A DNA stretch of 6,978 nucleotides from Collinsella sp. Its GTDB lineage: Bacteria; Actinomycetota; Coriobacteriia; Coriobacteriales; Coriobacteriaceae. Shown piece after piece: positions 5,741-6,978 of this stretch (position 1 is its first letter; the number at the start of each line of letters is the position of its first letter). A program made the position numbers and the translations under genes. The notes under the pieces were generated by a model. It saw only the letters and a program-made list of their open reading frames with translations. It had not been told where the DNA came from and did not search any database. The stretch is from NCBI GenBank assembly GCA_031295725.1, contig JAUMNV010000114.1, forward strand, positions 1 to 6,978. The letters run 5' to 3'.

Positions 5741-6978
5741 ATGGCCTACGACGCCAAGAAAATCTATTACCGCTTCGACGACCACCTGGGCCGCCTGGTT
5801 CTGGATTACGAAGCAAGCCGCCAGATTTCGCCTGAGAGCGAAAACCTCTACCACGGCCTGCCGACCGACCCTTATGACGAGGGCCTGTTTGTCGAGCACA
5901 ATGTCAAGCGCGGCCTACGCAATGCAGACGGCTCGGGCGTAGTCGCGGGCCTCACTCGCATCTCGGATGTGCATGGCTACAACAAGGTCGACGGTAAGGT
6001 CGTGCCCGATCAGGGCAAACTCACGCTTCGTGGCTACAGCATCGAGGATCTGGTCAACAACGCCCAGGCCGAGAATCGCTACGGCTACGAAGAGGTCGCC
6101 TATCTGCTCATTACGGGTTCGCTGCCCAACAAGGAAGAGCTCGACGGCTTTTGCGAGCGCCTGGGCGCCTTTAGACATCTAAGCGACGAGTACGTTAAAG
6201 AGTTCCCCATGACCACGGTGTCGTCGAGCATCATGAACGTGCTCCAGCGCGCCGTACTGCTGCTCTACGCCTTCGATGCCGAACCAGACGTGATCACGCC
6301 CGAGCACGAAATCGACGTCGCCATTTCCATGCTCGCACGTCTCCCGCGCATTGCCGCCTTCGCACACATGGCCTCGGTCGCCAAGCTTCGCGGCTCCGAG
6401 GTTCACGTGCCGCACCCCACGCCCGGTCTCTCCACCGCCGAGACCATCCTACAGGTCCTGCGCGGCGGCATGGCGTTCACCCGCGATGAGGCGATGCTGC
6501 TCGACGTTATGCTCATGCTGCATGCCGAGCACGGCGGCGGCAACAACTCAACGTTTGCCTGCCGCGTGCTGTCCTCCTCGGCCACCGACCCGTATTCCGC
6601 TTACGCCGCGGCTATCGGCTCGCTCAAGGGCCCGCGCCACGGCGGCGCCAACGCCAAGGTCGTGTCCATGCACGAGGACATCCGCGCGCATGTCTCCAAT
6701 TGGGAGGACGAGGACGAGGTCGCAGCCTACCTGGGCAAGATTCTCGACAAGCAGGCCTTCGACGGCACGGGTCTCATCTACGGCATGGGGCACGCCGTCT
6801 ACACGCTGAGCGACCCGCGCGCCGAGGTCTGCCGCCGCTACGCACGTTCGCTCGCTGCCAAGAAAGATCTGGGCGAGGAATTCGCTCTGATCGAGCGCAT
6901 CGAGCGCCTGGCACCGCAGGTGATGCGCGACCACGGCATGACCAAGCCCATCTGCGCCAACATCGACCTGTACACGGG
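5741..6978 (+). CDS. gltA: Citrate synthase (citrate/2-methylcitrate synthase family), 3' end missing
   Basis: This enzyme condenses oxaloacetate with acetyl-CoA to give citrate and CoA, the entry step of the TCA cycle or of the partial cycle leading to 2-oxoglutarate and glutamate. The first 412 codons are present and the frame leaves the window open. Relatives of this long type are around 450 residues, so roughly 40 are missing. Catalytic residues are visible: His264 in HAEHGGGNNS, His351 in GMGHAVYTLSDPRA and Asp409 in NIDLYT; His300 lies in the conserved GPRHGGAN. The usual Arg after the His351 motif (GHRVY in the E. coli enzyme) is Ala here, which I believe is normal in this clostridial/actinobacterial-like branch. 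GGAGAGGAG (5727-5735), 5 bases before the ATG, is a very strong ribosome binding site. Use of propionyl-CoA, as in a 2-methylcitrate synthase, cannot be excluded from sequence alone. Confidence 0.95.
   Translation, partial: MAYDAKKIYYRFDDHLGRLVLDYEASRQISPESENLYHGLPTDPYDEGLFVEHNVKRGLRNADGSGVVAGLTRISDVHGYNKVDGKVVPDQGKLTLRGYSIEDLVNNAQAENRYGYEEVAYLLITGSLPNKEELDGFCERLGAFRHLSDEYVKEFPMTTVSSSIMNVLQRAVLLLYAFDAEPDVITPEHEIDVAISMLARLPRIAAFAHMASVAKLRGSEVHVPHPTPGLSTAETILQVLRGGMAFTRDEAMLLDVMLMLHAEHGGGNNSTFACRVLSSSATDPYSAYAAAIGSLKGPRHGGANAKVVSMHEDIRAHVSNWEDEDEVAAYLGKILDKQAFDGTGLIYGMGHAVYTLSDPRAEVCRRYARSLAAKKDLGEEFALIERIERLAPQVMRDHGMTKPICANIDLYT

Noticed and set aside
6351..6809. Plus-strand 152-codon frame
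   Set aside because: Pro/Arg/Ser-rich shadow inside the citrate synthase gene.
1..6978. CRISPR array or insertion sequence
   Set aside because: No regularly spaced repeats and no transposase or terminal inverted repeats seen.

Overview
The window comes from a GC-rich bacterial chromosome. The ACT-domain protein and the clostridial/actinobacterial-type citrate synthase on the right, the codon usage, and the accessory genes in between suggest a gut actinobacterium of the Coriobacteriia, possibly Collinsella. That assignment is an inference from style and recognised families; no marker gene settles it.

Layout, left to right. (1) 1-3344, minus strand: a transport operon read leftward. It starts with a 740-residue ABC permease that is an internal tandem duplication (two six-helix halves in one chain). 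Next, 5 bases later, is its ABC ATPase, and after a 153-base gap comes the N-terminus of another membrane protein that runs off the left edge. (2) 3345-3479: a short AT-rich divergent control region with two palindromes, one of them over the likely -10 of the rightward promoter, and a hairpin in the leftward leader. (3) 3480-4253, plus strand: a DUF2975-like four-helix membrane protein followed by a small XRE/Cro-type repressor. This pair recurs in bacteria and probably regulates itself and perhaps the divergent transporter. (4) 4254-4979, plus strand: the catalytic half of a tyrosine recombinase without its N-terminal half, beginning directly after the stop codon of the XRE gene and in the same frame. 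This looks like the scar of a mobile element. (5) 4980-5375: about 400 bases without a convincing gene, rich in inverted repeats and short repeats. (6) 5376-6978, plus strand: housekeeping DNA, an ACT-domain regulator and a citrate synthase cut by the right edge.

Reading of the whole: positions 1-4979 look like accessory cargo (transporter, membrane sensor-like protein, regulator, integrase remnant) beside a core metabolic locus. The block 376-4253 looks less GC-rich by eye than the citrate synthase region. The substrate of the transporter cannot be read from the sequence; peptide or antimicrobial export/immunity is a reasonable but unproven guess.
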